Source: Pelecanus crispus | Taxonomy: Eukaryota; Chordata; Aves; Pelecaniformes; Pelecanidae | Assembly (NCBI RefSeq): GCF_030463565.1 | Contig: NC_134648.1 | Location: 14,765,306-14,829,305, forward strand | DNA: 64,000 nucleotides | Reading direction: 5' to 3' | Shown: piece by piece, positions 1 through 12,720 of the stretch | How the letters are laid out: the number at the start of each line of letters is the position of its first letter | How positions within the stretch are numbered: position 1 is the first letter of the stretch | The notes under the pieces: model-generated | Told to the model about the DNA's origin: nothing | The model's database searches: none | What the model saw: only the letters and a program-made list of their open reading frames with translations | Made by a program: the position numbers and the translations under genes

Positions 1-3000
1 AGAGGACTTGAAAGACATGGGAGAAAACAAACCACCTTCCTAATCTTCATGTACTTTTAAAGGGGTGCTTCCTGCACCAACACCTTTCCAAACTGAGGGA
101 TGAGAATATGGTTTTGGCTAAAAAAAAAAAAGCTCATCTAGTAGCCCTAAAAGTCTCCTATGATACCCAGAGGGTGCCTGAAAAGCATTGAAGGAAAGGT
201 AAAGTTCACAGTCACAGGACAGGCAAGGTGGCAGAGATAGCACGGAGCATGCTGGCAGCTCTGAGGGAGCATCACAGTGTGAAGTTCATTGTAAATATCT
301 AATTCTAGAGACTTCTCGTCTTCTGACATCTGATAAGAAACATCCCTCCTATGCCTGGGTGAGCAAAAGATGGAGAATGCCTAGCTGACTTCCGCAACCA
401 AATTCCCTAAAACACCCTGGATAGCACTTCTTACTTCCTCAGCAATGTTCTTTGTCTTATGTTATGAGATTATTTTTCTTTTTAAATCCATAGATCAGAG
501 TACCATAAGCCCATCTGGGGCCAGCAGGGAGAGCAAGAAGCTGCAGTTAAAGGTCAGCCCACAAGGCTGTAACTAAAACAAACTGAACTCAAATTTAAAC
601 AAATCGGTACCTCTACAGCGAGATGTTCCCCTGGTGCCTTTGCTTTTCTCACTTTTTCTGGCAGGGCCCGGCAGCGAGGCTGCCCGCATGCATAACATTC
701 AGGGGAAGGTGAATTTTAAGTTATTCTAAGAAATGTTTAAGAACAGTCTCACCATATCACAGGCAGTGGGATCTGAGTACATATTTGAATAGTTCGTTGC
801 ATAGGGATGGGGTTTTCAGTTGTCTCAAGCAAAAAATTAAGTTACAACTTATAGACCTGCTGTAACTTACGCATGGAAAAATTTGATGGTACATGTAGAC
901 AGAATCCAAGTAACATTAGAAAACTTTTTGCATAATTTCTGCACTATATTAAAAGCCTGAATCTTAGCTACTTCAGAAAAGGCTCATTAAAATGGCTCTA
1001 ATATTGTTCTCTGCTAAATAATCTGTTTTATCACTCCCTCTCTCCTTGCCTGTTCTTAACAAAGTCACCGACCCTGACTTTCCAACTACCTACACAAGAG
1101 TGGTGAAGAGAAACTTAGTAAAAAAATTGATTCTCTGTATTTTCAACACTGACATACATTATTTCATTTACCATACACAAAATTCAGGATCTTTGTTCAG
1201 CTGCACCATGACTGAGATGACATCAAAAAGGTAAACTCAGGTGTTATAGCTGTAGAAAAAGAGCGGTCATGTGGTAAAGAAACCGGAGCGCTGCAAATAC
1301 ACTCAGAGCCTCATGCACTACTGGAGCATCATACAGCTACTGGAGGCACAAGCACTTTTATGCTGCTCAGTACATAGGAATAATAAATGCATAAAAATAC
1401 TAGCAGCTCCTCTTTGTGACAGAGTCTGGACCGAACAACCAGCCAGGAAGGTAACTGATAAGATGCAAACTTATTCTTTGCAATGTTGTTCTTGACAAGA
1501 CTCATAAGATCCACAGAAGAGGGACTTAGGCACTTCAACTTTCCATTTGAAATAGGGTTATTTCAAAACATGCAGACAATCCCACAGTTTAATGGGGGCA
1601 AAGTGAAAGCAAAGAGAGAGAGTTGTCCATGCCAAAAAGTCAAGCTGAGTCAAAGATAAATGCATAGCTTCCTCTAACAAGCAGGTTTATCACAGCAGGA
1701 ACAGCACTCGGCATCACCCTGCACCCACGATCCAGGGCGGTTCCCATGGCACAGCTCCCCCAGGCTCAGTAGGAATGCTTCACGCAGGACAAGCAGACAA
1801 AACACAGCAGAGCACCCATACTTATTAGTGAATGGTGAGAGCTTACCTAAAAAACTGCATTTTTGTGTACTGAGATGGGAAAAGACTCAACTTGTCTCCC
1901 ACACATACAGCATACTTACGTTTGACTCTTAATTCAGCATCTCTTTGGATTACCTTAACAAATCTACAGCACAATCAAGACAACAGAAAAGCCTCACTGC
2001 AATGGATAAGAAAAACAAATGCTTCTGCTCTTGCAGACATTTTACCATAATTACATTTTAAAACAACATATTAGTCCATAGGGATTTTCCAGTGAATTAA
2101 TCAAATGTACATAACATATAGTAAAAGACACTACAGTGAACAAAACAGAGTTTGGGCACCACATTTGGGCTTCAGTTGCCCGCCCAGGCAGAGACATGTT
2201 TGTTTGGGATACCTGCAGTCCCAGCCTGCCCAGGAGGATGCCTGCCGGACAAATTTTGGTTTCAATTGCTCAGGAGCACAAGAGTGGCTGCACGCAGCAA
2301 GGCCAGTGTTTCCCTTTGCCTTATCAGTGGCCAAGAGCTGATGCCCAGAGGAGAAAATAAGTATCAGGAAAATATCAATGCCTTCTCTCCCCACCTCCCA
2401 AGCAAAAGGCAGTGTATTTGCATTTAATGATACCATATTTAAGATGATCTATTTAATAATCCCTGTAGTCAGACTGAAGCTCAACTCCAGGAGCTCCAAA
2501 AATCATGAACAGAAATAGCTGTGGCTTAGCCTCAGCTCCCTTGCAAAGAGCGTCCCACCTGTGCCAGAAGCTGATGGGAGGAGCGCACCTTCACAGAAGG
2601 TACAACCCAGGCACCAACAAAAGCAATGTAATATTATATGGTTGCTCATTATTTTTCATAAGAGAAAGCAAATAACATCTGCATGATACAATTGATTCCA
2701 AACACAAGTGGACAGTGACAGCAAAAGCTCTGCCTTTTAACAAGTCTGGAACATTAAATCTCAGCTCTGATTTAAGGCCAGTTCTTATTTTTCAGTCCAA
2801 AGTTCCTTTTCTTGCTGAATTTACACATATATTCCAAACATGAGTAAATTACCTTGGATCTCAGTTCACCCATTGCTTCAGGAATCATTTTACATTTGCA
2901 AAAGGATGCATGAAAGTAGCCCAGAGCCTGATATGAACATCTTTGACTGTAGTATTCAATATGCCGTGCTCCTCAAGCTAATCCTCTTACTGTGATTAGC

Positions 3001-3794
3001 AGAAGAACAGAAGGGTTGTAAGGAGGGACTTAAATGGGCTTTGGCCTCAACCTGGGTTCATAGCCCAGAACGGCTCCTATGCTTCTTGTGTGAGTGGCCC
3101 AAACTGAATTTCAAAATCCCCACTAATTAAATACATTTAAGGGACTGCTAGAAAGGAGAGAAGAGAAACAAAGCATGCCAGAGAGAAAAAGTAGTTTATA
3201 CTGTGTGTGCTCAGGATGAAAGGAGTGAAATTTTAGGCGGGGGTGGTGTGGGTGATGCACTTTCTGGAGAAATGTGACAGTGTGTCTGTGCACACTGAAG
3301 AACGCACCTGGGAAGCAAACCAGTGCTGCCTTCAGCAACCAGTGCAAAATCACAGCTTCCAAGAGAAGGTGACACTTACCTATCAGCATCTGGATTTAAT
3401 CTGGTTTGAAGCACAGTACGTCATGCAGGGAGAGTTACCGTGAATACCTTAAAAGCTCCTGTTCACACAGTCTGTTGGAGCCCAGCTCGAGTCCCATTGC
3501 TTCCCAGATCCCTCTCAGTATTCACCTATTACCCACTTGTCGCTAGTAAGAGAAGACTATAAACTATTCATTATTTAGAAGGCTTCCTCTTCAGGAAGCT
3601 GTGTTGCGCCAGTTAGCTCATCTGAGATTCACTTAGACCTATCTAAGTAAAACCAACTAAATCCACTGACCACACACATCATTCTTGGTAGCCAACAGCG
3701 ATTCACACGTACATAAAAATCAACTAACCTGCTCCATGGTGAGACACAGCAGCTGTTTAATAATGAACAGCTACCAGTTTCCCTACTGGCCCCT
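1..3794. other. Intergenic, no gene seen
   Basis: Unique, moderately AT-rich sequence with one short A run (about 119-131). ORFs on both strands reach at most 101 codons near 2105-2436, where four overlapping frames are open at once. That marks low stop density, not coding. No transposon recognised. Confidence 0.8.
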
Positions 3795-3846
3795 CTCTTT
3801 ATTTCCTCCTTCAAACTTATCTCTTTATTTCCTCCTTCAAACTTAT
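3795..3846. repeat. Perfect 26-bp tandem duplication
   Basis: Two identical 26-bp copies (3795-3820 and 3821-3846) starting CTCTTTATTTCCTCC and ending TTCAAACTTAT. Perfect identity implies a recent slippage or a copy-number polymorphism. Confidence 0.95.
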
Positions 3847-5040
3847 CTGAACCTTCCCACCAAGAAGTCTGTTCAGGTCTGAAGGCATTGTGTCACGGTA
3901 CAGATGATAACTTCATTCTGAAAACTAGTTCAAAACTATTACCTCCTGTCATGAAGCCCAAGTTTCATTACTTCTTCCTAAAGCTAGCCAAGTTATATTA
4001 AAAAGTAGAACACTTAATTTGTTCCACCAAAGATGTTAAAAAATATGATGGAGTGAGAAATTAACTTTAACCAGCAACTTCAGCTTGGGAAAATCCATAC
4101 AATTGCACTCCAATAGTATTGGGAGGGCGGGAAATCAAGAGAGGAATAAAGTACAAATGCAGTTTTATTATTGGGAAATGGAGCATCCTGCAGACAGGCA
4201 AAACAGTCCGTGTTGAGCCGGCCTCTCCTGAAATGACTAACTGATAATATCCCTTGCTGAGACCCTCTGGACAGCTTCCTTACACAGCCCCAGAATGCCA
4301 GAGAAGCAGAGCTCCCCCAGCTCTCTGGGAACACCTTTAATTGGTCAAATTCCCTGTGTTTTGCTAGGATTTTAGGTTACAGCTCTGCAAAATAACCTGC
4401 CAGAACATACGTAGAAAAGCCACATTAACATAAGGAATTGGCTTTGGTACTTCAGGACTCCCAGCAGAAGACATTTGAACAGGATTTTCGAGTAGGATTT
4501 TAAAGTTGGAAAAGTTTAACTTCAAGAAATATGTTTTAAAGGATTACCAGCAAACTCTGTGAAAACAGAAGTGAATCCAGGTAAGTTGCACAATTAACCA
4601 AGAACAGATCAATGGTTTAACATTAATATCGATGTCATCAATGCCCGCAGGGGCTATAAGGAACTTTTCCATCCTGCAAAACATAGCTGTTTGTGTTCAC
4701 AGACAGCAAAAATGCACACATAAAGGAGGATGCTGCTGGTGGTGCATGAAACCATGAGATTTCAAAATAAACCAGTCTTTCCGAAACAGAAGAACACTAT
4801 CTCTGGAATAACAGCATCTAAGTATGACTGAAAGACTATTGCCACACGTCTTGTCTCCCTAAGGACCCACAAATTGGTGCAGGAATTTGAACTGACACAT
4901 TTACCCGAACAGCAAGTAATTGGATGTTTGACACAGTGTGGCAGTTTGCCAGGTTAACATGACCATAATGTGACATGGCACCATTAGGATAAAAGGAATC
5001 AAACACACATCATAGCGCGTTTATAAAAACAAGGAATTAA

Positions 5041-5059
5041 TTTTTTTTTTTTTTTTTTT
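5041..5059. repeat. (T)19 homopolymer
   Basis: Nineteen T with no recognisable retroposon body on either side. Confidence 0.95.
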
Positions 5060-6905
5060 CAAGCAAAGTAACTTACCTGGCTGATCTTCCATGTAGTAGA
5101 ATCCTAAAGACAATTTGCAATTTAAAAAGTACTTTTGAAATTGATTTTGAGCTAATTTGTTGTCATTTTACACTCCAAAGACCTGCACTCTTCTGGGAAC
5201 ATCTTTATTTTCATACCAGCTGTTGAAGTATTCCCCTATTCTTGCCCTTGGTGTTCAAGCATTTCAGATCTATCTAAGTGTTGGCTAACATCCCTCTCTT
5301 TCACAAAGACAGGTGACTGCTGGCAGAACTCAGTCTGGTCATCGCAAAGCCATGACCAGACAGACAGAAAGAATAAACAAAACTCCACAGGTATAAATTG
5401 ACCTTATTTGCTGGCCTGGGGCATTTGGGGTTAGCCGGGGCACTAGGGATGCTTTCCCATGCAAACAGTATGCCCTCCTCCCCATGGACTGCAGGCTCCA
5501 CTCACTGGGATGTCTCAGAGTCAGGCAGTGCCCCACGCCTGCTGGAAGTACGGTGCTTGCCGCTAGCCAGAAGCACAAAGCCAAAGGCAACAGGCTTTAG
5601 GGTGCTGGAAAGATAAACCAGCTGCCATCCCCGTTTCAACCTTCTCTAGGAAGTGATGGTTACAGATATACTGAAACAAAGCGGTGCTTGTTAACTTGAT
5701 GAATGTGACCATGTGAGGCTATAGTTTTAGCCCAGTGGTATGACATTTAAAGTGCACTGACGGACCCTACCTCCTTGGGTAAGGCAAAAAAAAAAAAGAT
5801 CAGCTTTGGCCTTTGCGAAGAACAGGATGAACTGAATATTAATTTTTTCCTCTTCTTGCAGAAACATCCCCTAGAATCAGTGATGAACAAGCTTCCCCAA
5901 ACCCCATCAACCTGCCACAGCCACGTGCACTGCCACTCGCCAGCCAGCTGCACATGCAGCGCCGGCCATGTGCCACTGTGTCGACAGCCAGGATTGCTCT
6001 TCTGTCCAGATTAATTTCTGAAGGAGGAAAACCCTCTCGGTTGGTTTTCAGCCATGAACACTATTTCTCAGACTTCCATTAGTAGTGACGTTTACACAAA
6101 TTATGTATTAGAGAGAGAAAAATTTTTCTTTTTATAATACAGATCATGAGAGACTTGGTTGATTTTACTTTAATATATAATCTAATTCTGGAAGCTGCAG
6201 CGAGAGCACAAAGAGTATCTGATAGCTCAGAGCTGCAATATTTTATCTTCCTTGTATGGTGCACATATTCAGGCACAGAAGAGACTGTCAATTTTGTGCC
6301 CCAGCACCGCAGATGAGGCACTTAGTGTGTATTTTAGACATGGTAACAAAAGGCATTCATACAGAGCATGCGATAAGACCAAAGAACAAGGAAAGAGAAA
6401 AGTGCTAATAAGAGATACTAGAGCAGCATTTTTTATGGCATATCACACGCCATTCTCTTTATGGTCTTCTATGCTGGTTTCCCCTCGCCCCTGCTACCCT
6501 GAAGAAATGCCTGAGTTGTCTTTATGGTTCAAGAGAAACCCTGAAAGCAGGTTTTAATAAGCATAAAGCTTTAGAGGGGCCTTGGGACTTTTACAGAGGT
6601 CTACAAATGTCTAGACAGGAGATAGGTATATTTTGTTTCTATTTTTCTCTCCACCTTCTTCTAAAAGAAGTCTTGTCACAAAATTTGTTAATGGCAATTT
6701 GTTGATGAGCTCTCTGACCAGGTCTCTGACCATCTGATAGGAAAGATGACTATCAACACAATCCTGAGATAGTTTGCTATATTGCCCTTCACTCTTCATA
6801 TTTAGAGACTATACTGCTCACCGCACATCTTCACAAAGAAAAACTTACAGTTTTAATAGCATGCCTTTTAAAAAAAATTTAAACTTAAGATATCCTGCTA
6901 GGCTG

Positions 6906-6932
6906 CCCCCCCCCCCCCCCCCCAAAAAAAAA
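6906..6932. repeat. C18-A9 homopolymer pair
   Basis: Eighteen C immediately followed by nine A. It generates a spurious poly-Pro or poly-Gly stretch in ORFs of both strands at this point. Length may be unreliable. Confidence 0.95.
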
Positions 6933-7177
6933 GATACAAAAATACATTTCTGTCTTGATAACTAGAATTATAGTTAAACACGTAGGGGGTAACAGTAGCT
7001 GGCAACAGCATTTATTCCACATTTCACTCCAATAGCCATCTACCCCAGAGCAGATGCGATGCATGGAAGCAGGTCTATATTGTGTGATAATACCTTTAAC
7101 CATTGTGAGGAAGGAGGAAAACAACTGCGGCTTTTACTGCCTCCACAGCTGGCATTTTGTTGTGGTTTGCTGTTTGG

Positions 7178-7202
7178 TTTTTTTTCTAAAAAAAAAAAAA
7201 AA
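7178..7202. repeat. T8/A15 inverted homopolymers
   Basis: Eight T, then CT, then fifteen A: a short potential hairpin or an A-tail remnant. No other element is recognised. Confidence 0.85.
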
Positions 7203-9487
7203 GCGCAGCACTAACATCTTTGTTCATGCATAGCTATAATCTGCAGGTTACCCATTCCTTCTGCTGCAAAACTTTCCGCTGCTCCTGCCAGAAAATCCTT
7301 CTGGATCAGCTGTTCAGTTGTGATGCCCCTTGTAAGAGCTATGCATAGTCCACTGCCACCTGAAAAACCTTGCAAAATCATGCTGTTCACCGCTGCCTTG
7401 CACAGTTTTTCCAAACGCGTACCGCAGATTCCCTGTCTGCAATACTTGCCCATATATTTGATTTCAAACTGGTCTCCTGTGTCCATGGGCTGACTGAATT
7501 CTGCACACTTTCCTAAACTATGCTTTTCCAGACCTTGGATTCAGCTACGTCTATGGTATCAGAGGTCCCTCAAGCCTTCATGAGCACCATTTTGAACTTC
7601 AGTGGTCAAATTTGGGTGGCGTTGTTGAGAGTTAATTTTCTGTCCATGTGGTCTCCAGCTGCTGGAAGTGTTACAAAGGACTCAGGTGGCCCAGCTCATG
7701 AGAATGGCTCTTCAGTCTTATACCAGCCAAAACCTATTCTCCCATTTTCACCTTCCTATCATATTAATAAATCTTCTCTCTGAGCTTCCATTTCCACCAG
7801 GGTATGATGGGAAGTGCTGTGTAAAACCTCCACTTGCCACCTCCATTTCCAGTAGCACCAGCATGGGGAGGCTTCCGAATGCCCCATCTTCTCCTGCTCA
7901 TTTCACTCCTTGATGCTGGATGTTTTCAGTAACTGCTCAGCTGCAAGCTGCCTAGAGGAAGTCAACTTCACACAGTGTTAAAGTTCTGCCTGATCAGTGC
8001 TGGGTACCACAAGCAACTGCCACGGCACCGAGCAAAGCCCCTTACAATTCTCTGCATACAGACCATGAACTCCTACAGGACTGCATCAAACCCAAAGAGA
8101 GTACTACATGGTGGCTCTTACGCCCACATGGACGATATTTGAAATCAGTGAACTGGGATGGGTGAACGCTTCCTGAAGAGCTTGATGGGAAAATGGTCTG
8201 CTAGTCCCTGCGCAGCATCCCGCATCAGAGAGTGAGGTGCTGGACAGAGCTGGGGAGAGGCAGCAAGAGTGCTGATGGGCAACAGCCCAGCTGCCAAAAC
8301 CTGTGCCGGCACTGAAAACTGAGAACATGAAAAAGGGCAGGTTTGGCTCTGCTCTGGAAGACAAGCATTTCTGCACACCTGGGGGCCATAGGCATGGTGA
8401 GCAGGGAGCGTGTTTCTTGGGAGGAAAAGAAACCAAACTGAAATGAGTAGTAACTGTCCGGCAAACAGCATACCACCAAGGGCAGAGGGTGAAAGAGCAG
8501 CATTATCTTACTCTAGGAATTAGCCAGCTGACTGCTGAAGTCCCAAGTGTTTCTAGGACCGTCAAAATATCCCCAGTTTTTGTTTAAATTGCTGCCTATC
8601 CTTTGCTTCTGGCTGGCAACATTCAGAGTGATGAGGGAATTATCACAGCGCCAGAAAGGGAGGAAGGCAAAGATGTGCCTGAGATAAGGCTGGCCTTATA
8701 AGGTGGCCAACAGGTCAAATGTGGAAATGCCACAAACGGTCACTGAGAGCCTTTTCACACTGTACCTGTTTCTTTTTCACATACACACTGGTCTAATGTG
8801 GGGAGAAGAAAAGCTTTCCTTTGGTTAGGAGAGCAGCTGAGGTGAACACTTTGTTGAGCAGTCTCTTCTCATTGCATGGGGCTCCCTCACCTTGAGTTTT
8901 GCAGTCAACATTTGGACTTGCTCTTCATTTCACAAACTACCTGCAGGAATGAGCAGTGGTTTTCCTGTAGAGAAATCCTGTGCAGCAAGTCTAAGGAAAA
9001 ACCACAATCACAGGGCCAAATGCTGAGATACACAACAAATACTCCACTAGAAAAACATCTGCATGCTGCACACAGGTGCTTTTATCTGCAAGGCACATGC
9101 TTGGCCATTTAGCAGAAAGGGATGTAGCAACTCGTTCTTTTCTATGGGTTTCTACCATCATGCACCTTATGGAGTCCAGAGGCCAAGCCCTCTGTTTAAT
9201 TCCCTTCATCTGATTTAACTGACAATGAGCATTTTTTAAAATGATAGATGCAGTTATATTTATGGGAGGCAGCACCTGCTCCATTGGCCTGGTCCCTCTG
9301 TAACTGCAATGCTGATTCATGGATTCCAACACTAAGAGGAGAAACCTGGGCGTGCATCCGGAGGAGCAGTCTTTGGCTTTTGCACAGCGCTTGGCTGTTC
9401 ACAGTGCTGCCCCACGCACCCGTGCAGACAGGTATGTGCCTAAACCCCCTGGTCCAGGGAAATAGAGGGGGAGGGACAAGCGAAAAA

Positions 9488-9541
9488 GCACAGTGACTTC
9501 TGCAGGTCACGCAGTAACGAGTAACAGAGCTAGGAATTGTA
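9488..9541 (-). mobile_element. Probable MIR-type SINE fragment
   Basis: The plus-strand AGTGACTTCTGCAGGTCACG then CAGTAACGAGTAACAGAGCT and AGGAATTGTAAAT follows the antisense MIR consensus (AGTGACTTGCCCAAGGTCAC ... CAGCTAG ... GGCAGAGCTGGGATT) over about 50 bp. Such CORE-SINE fossils predate the bird-mammal split. The identification is from memory of the consensus. Confidence 0.5.
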
Positions 9542-11850
9542 AATATTATGTTTTTACTCAACAAAAAAATATCAGTTATGCTCTCTTTGCTGCCACCTGA
9601 TGTTGGAGAAGCCCCAGCCCAAAACAATCTGCCACAGAGCAGCTACCCCGAAAGCAGCTGTGACATTTTGTGGCCACCGGTGAGGAGGAAGAACCCAAGC
9701 ATTATTACTTGGTTTCACAGGACTGTTGTAAATGAGGTAAGCGTCATTAACCACGCTTTACAAGCAGCAGTGTTTCTTGCCCAAGGTTACAAGTGTCCCT
9801 TGAGGAAGGAGAAAATTATGTTATTTAACTTGCCTAGCAAAGCTCCTACAACCCACTACACTCGAGCGCAACTTTCATGAAATCTTGCAATAACTTCATG
9901 TTCCTGTCCAAGCCCCAACAGTCACGTAAGTAGTCATAGGACAATCTCAGCCTGCGGGGGCTTCGCGTGAGCCTGCAGGTCAGAAAGGCATCTCGTGCCC
10001 TGCCAGAGAAGAACCCAGGGGGGAGAGTCCATGTCCCCAGGCTTCAGCACACACCGCAGATGCTCAAAGATGTTCAAAACAAGCACCTCCCATTTTCTTC
10101 CCTCCCTGGCAGAAGGCTCCCCCAAACCTTTTTTTCTGTCGCTGCTCAGTGAGACCAAAGATGGGGCAGTGAACATGCTCCAAATGCAAATGTCAGCCAC
10201 CGGGGTTTTGGATACAAAAGAGTTAGCTCCTTCCTCTGTCACAGGCCTGGGCACAAGAGGGGTGTGGGAGGACGGGCTCTGTGTGTGAGAACAACTCTGC
10301 ACCATTTTTCAGAAAGGGAAGACTGTGAGTAAATGCAGCAATTCACTCCTCAGCCTCCTGGCACTGAAAAGTATATATAGTATGCAGGCATCAGTTCACA
10401 GAGCTTGGATTTATTAGGAAAAATCTCAAAATCTGGAAACTGGCCACCTGAAATACTGCATTTCTCCCCCCAGATGCTGTACAAAAGCCAAGCAGGGTAG
10501 GCACGCCAGTGCAGCACACCTCCCAGCTGCAAGGCTAATAAACAGTAATCAGTGACTTCTCTGTCATGGCGAGGAAGACTGAAAACTGGAGAAATAGATC
10601 ACAAGCAATACATAAGGTTATATCAAAAGGCAATAGCACTGGGAGAAAGCATCCCAAAAGCTGTTTTTGTGAAATTTCTGGATTGTTTACTGTAGGGTTA
10701 GGATATCATAACTGCTGAAACTTGGACTGCATGGGACAGACCTCAGCACTACAGAATCTTGATGCTGCTGTTTCTGAGGACATGGCATCAGACCGAAAGC
10801 ATCCCCTGTGTGGGAGAATACATGCATAGAGACACATCTTGTTGTATAACTCAGCTTTGCATATACATAAACATATACACATTTTTTCAAAGAAGACACC
10901 ATTCCCATTGCCACCACTGTATGGATCTGTATATGTTTTCTGCTGAGGCAGTATGAATGTACCAAAAATGAGTGAAACTCTCTAGATGCACGTATAAACC
11001 ATATAAACCCACGCACCCGGAGAGCGTGGGCGACACTGAATACATGTTTAAGCACTGAAAACCACTTCCAAAGGTTATTTCTTCAGAATATTGTGGTGGC
11101 TTGCAGTAGTGATTCAGTGAGATGCTAATACTGCTTAGCATCTGGCTCTATTTCAGGTGTAACATTTACGCAGACAAAAAGTAAGGGGGGGGGGAACAGT
11201 TTGAAGTTTGTACCTTTTTTTTTAATCTAGGCTTAAAGAACCTGTCAATCACAACCGTGAATCACATCATAAAAGCAAAACTAATGCTACAATAATATTC
11301 CATTGCCCGGAAGAGGAAAAATACACATACATAGTTGCATCTTGATATGAAACATGATGTGAATGTTTCAGCTGTCTCAGTGAGACACCTAATTCAGCCC
11401 CCTCAGCTCTGTGGTACCTGGGCTGTACACAGAGTTCCTCACAGCCTTCCCTTGAAAATATCACTCTTAAGCCACATTCTGGCTCCCTGGCCCCCTCCTT
11501 TCCCAAGCTTTAGTTTATATTTGTAGAAAATGTCTAGGTGCCGACTTTGAACAATCAGCAGAAATCACCTTTCCGAAGACTAGGTGACTGCTCAGGCAAT
11601 CACTGCATCCCAGTTGCCCTGCTCAGAGGGGAGAGCCCGGGAAACCTTTGTGTTGTACTGCTCGGGGCTGGGAGTAACCCCCGGTCCTGACACAGCAGGG
11701 TGAAAATACCACCCTGATTTCCAGACAAATGCCTGCTAAACAACAGCAAACATTGCTGCTTGAATCGCTGGGAAACCGGGGTACTTCAGTTGTCTTTCAG
11801 AGTGTAAAAGCAGCATTAGTAAAGGGTTATGCTTTCCTGAAGAGGGCTCT
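9542..11850. other. Intergenic, no gene seen
   Basis: Around 9700-9800, fragments such as GGACTGTTGTAAATGAGGTA and CTTGCCCAAGGTTACAAG recall MIR pieces in mixed orientation, too weak to call. A G9 run lies at about 11186-11195. ORFs here lack protein-like features. Confidence 0.75.
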
Positions 11851-11866
11851 CTGTTTATATAAACAG
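11851..11866. promoter_or_regulatory. Perfect 16-bp palindrome CTGTTTATATAAACAG
   Basis: An exact self-complementary sequence made of two back-to-back forkhead-type TGTTTA motifs, with TATAAA at 11858-11863. It stands about 100 bp before an ATG (11965) and 150 bp before the CpG-rich block. Function is inferred from motif content only. Confidence 0.3.
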
Positions 11867-11964
11867 CTTGCCAGTTTTAAAATATGAGGAAGGAAGAAAG
11901 ATAAAAACCCAACAAACCAAAACAAGATAGACGATACCTGTTGTAACTCCATCTACTGTAAGAC

Positions 11965-12249
11965 ATGGTCCTGTTGCTGCTGACACCATCCATCTCTGGC
12001 TTGGCTACGGCACTTCCAGCATCGCTTGCCTCCCGCAGGCACCGGCTGCCGGGCTTGGAAATCAAATACCTGCCTGACGACGGGCCCACCGTCGGGATGC
12101 AGGCAGACGCCTCCGGCCTTGCACGGCGGGGCCAAAATTCACCACCGAGTGGCAGCTTCGCCCGGAGCTCTGGATGCACGGAGCAAACCACTGCCCGTGC
12201 CGGGGAGGGAGGGATGAAGGGAAGGGCAGGCTCCCGGGGTCCCTGCTGA
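11965..12249 (+). CDS. Speculative 94-codon ORF with signal-peptide-like start
   Basis: Starts MVLLLLTPSISGLATALPAS, a hydrophobic run followed by small residues and then SRRHR, which looks like a secretory signal and cleavage region. The ATG context (GACATGG) is favourable and a TATA motif lies 107 bp upstream at 11858. Against it: the rest is Gly/Arg/Ser/Pro-rich, no family is recognised, it sits in GC-rich DNA where ORFs arise by chance, and a 138-codon ORF runs antisense across it. Recorded as a possibility, not a gene call. Confidence 0.1.
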   Translation: MVLLLLTPSISGLATALPASLASRRHRLPGLEIKYLPDDGPTVGMQADASGLARRGQNSPPSGSFARSSGCTEQTTARAGEGGMKGRAGSRGPC

Positions 12250-12720
12250 GGGCACCGGCGGCAGGATGCTCTCAGCCACCCGGCAGACACAAAGGCGCTC
12301 AGGTAATAAACTGGAACAAGGGTGCTAAGCTGCTTAAGAGATATTCAGGGAAGCTGTGCTTGGGAGCAGCAGCTTCCACGCCTCCTGCTCCAGCACACGC
12401 GCTTTCTTTCTTTATTTATTTAGTTATTCTGGTTGCCACAGATACGGGTCCATCGCTCTGACATCAGCCATCTCTCACCCTGCCGCGGGTCCCTGGGTCT
12501 CGCCAACGTGATCTTCCAGGCAGACGATGATCGCATCCCCTGAGCGCAGGGGCAGCGCTGGGAGCCGGCCGTGGTCAGGCAGCTCCGCAGCATCACCTCC
12601 CCGCAGGGGACACGGCCCCGCCGCACCGCCCGCTGCAGCCCCTGCATCCAACAGGTCGGCGTACAGACTTCTCAAGGGGTCACTCGGAGTACAGCAAAAA
12701 CGCTTTGCATACCCCATTTC
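12000..12720. promoter_or_regulatory. CpG-rich block, possible unmapped promoter
   Basis: Two CpG-dense stretches (about 12005-12300 and 12470-12680) stand out from the AT-rich surroundings, with frequent CG in GACGACGGGC, CACGGCGGGG, CCGGCGGCAGG and CCGCCGCACCGCCCGC. A TATA-containing palindrome lies just upstream (11851-11866). Several overlapping ORFs of 60-138 codons on both strands are expected from low stop density in GC-rich DNA, so none is called a gene. It could be the promoter of an unrecognised transcript or merely a GC-rich island. Confidence 0.35.

Larger units (their letters stand above)
3847..9487. other. Intergenic, no gene seen
   Basis: Contains T19 (5041), an A run near 5787, C18A9 (6906), T8/A15 (7178) and otherwise unique sequence. 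A 91-codon minus ORF at 7211-7486 looks balanced in composition but has no recognised family (see findings). Three overlapping minus ORFs at 8104-8503 share the same bases and are not supported. Confidence 0.75.

Noticed and set aside
11877-12290. A 137-codon minus-strand ORF
   Set aside because: It overlaps opposite-strand ORFs in the same GC-rich block and shows no domain, splice context or plausible start region.
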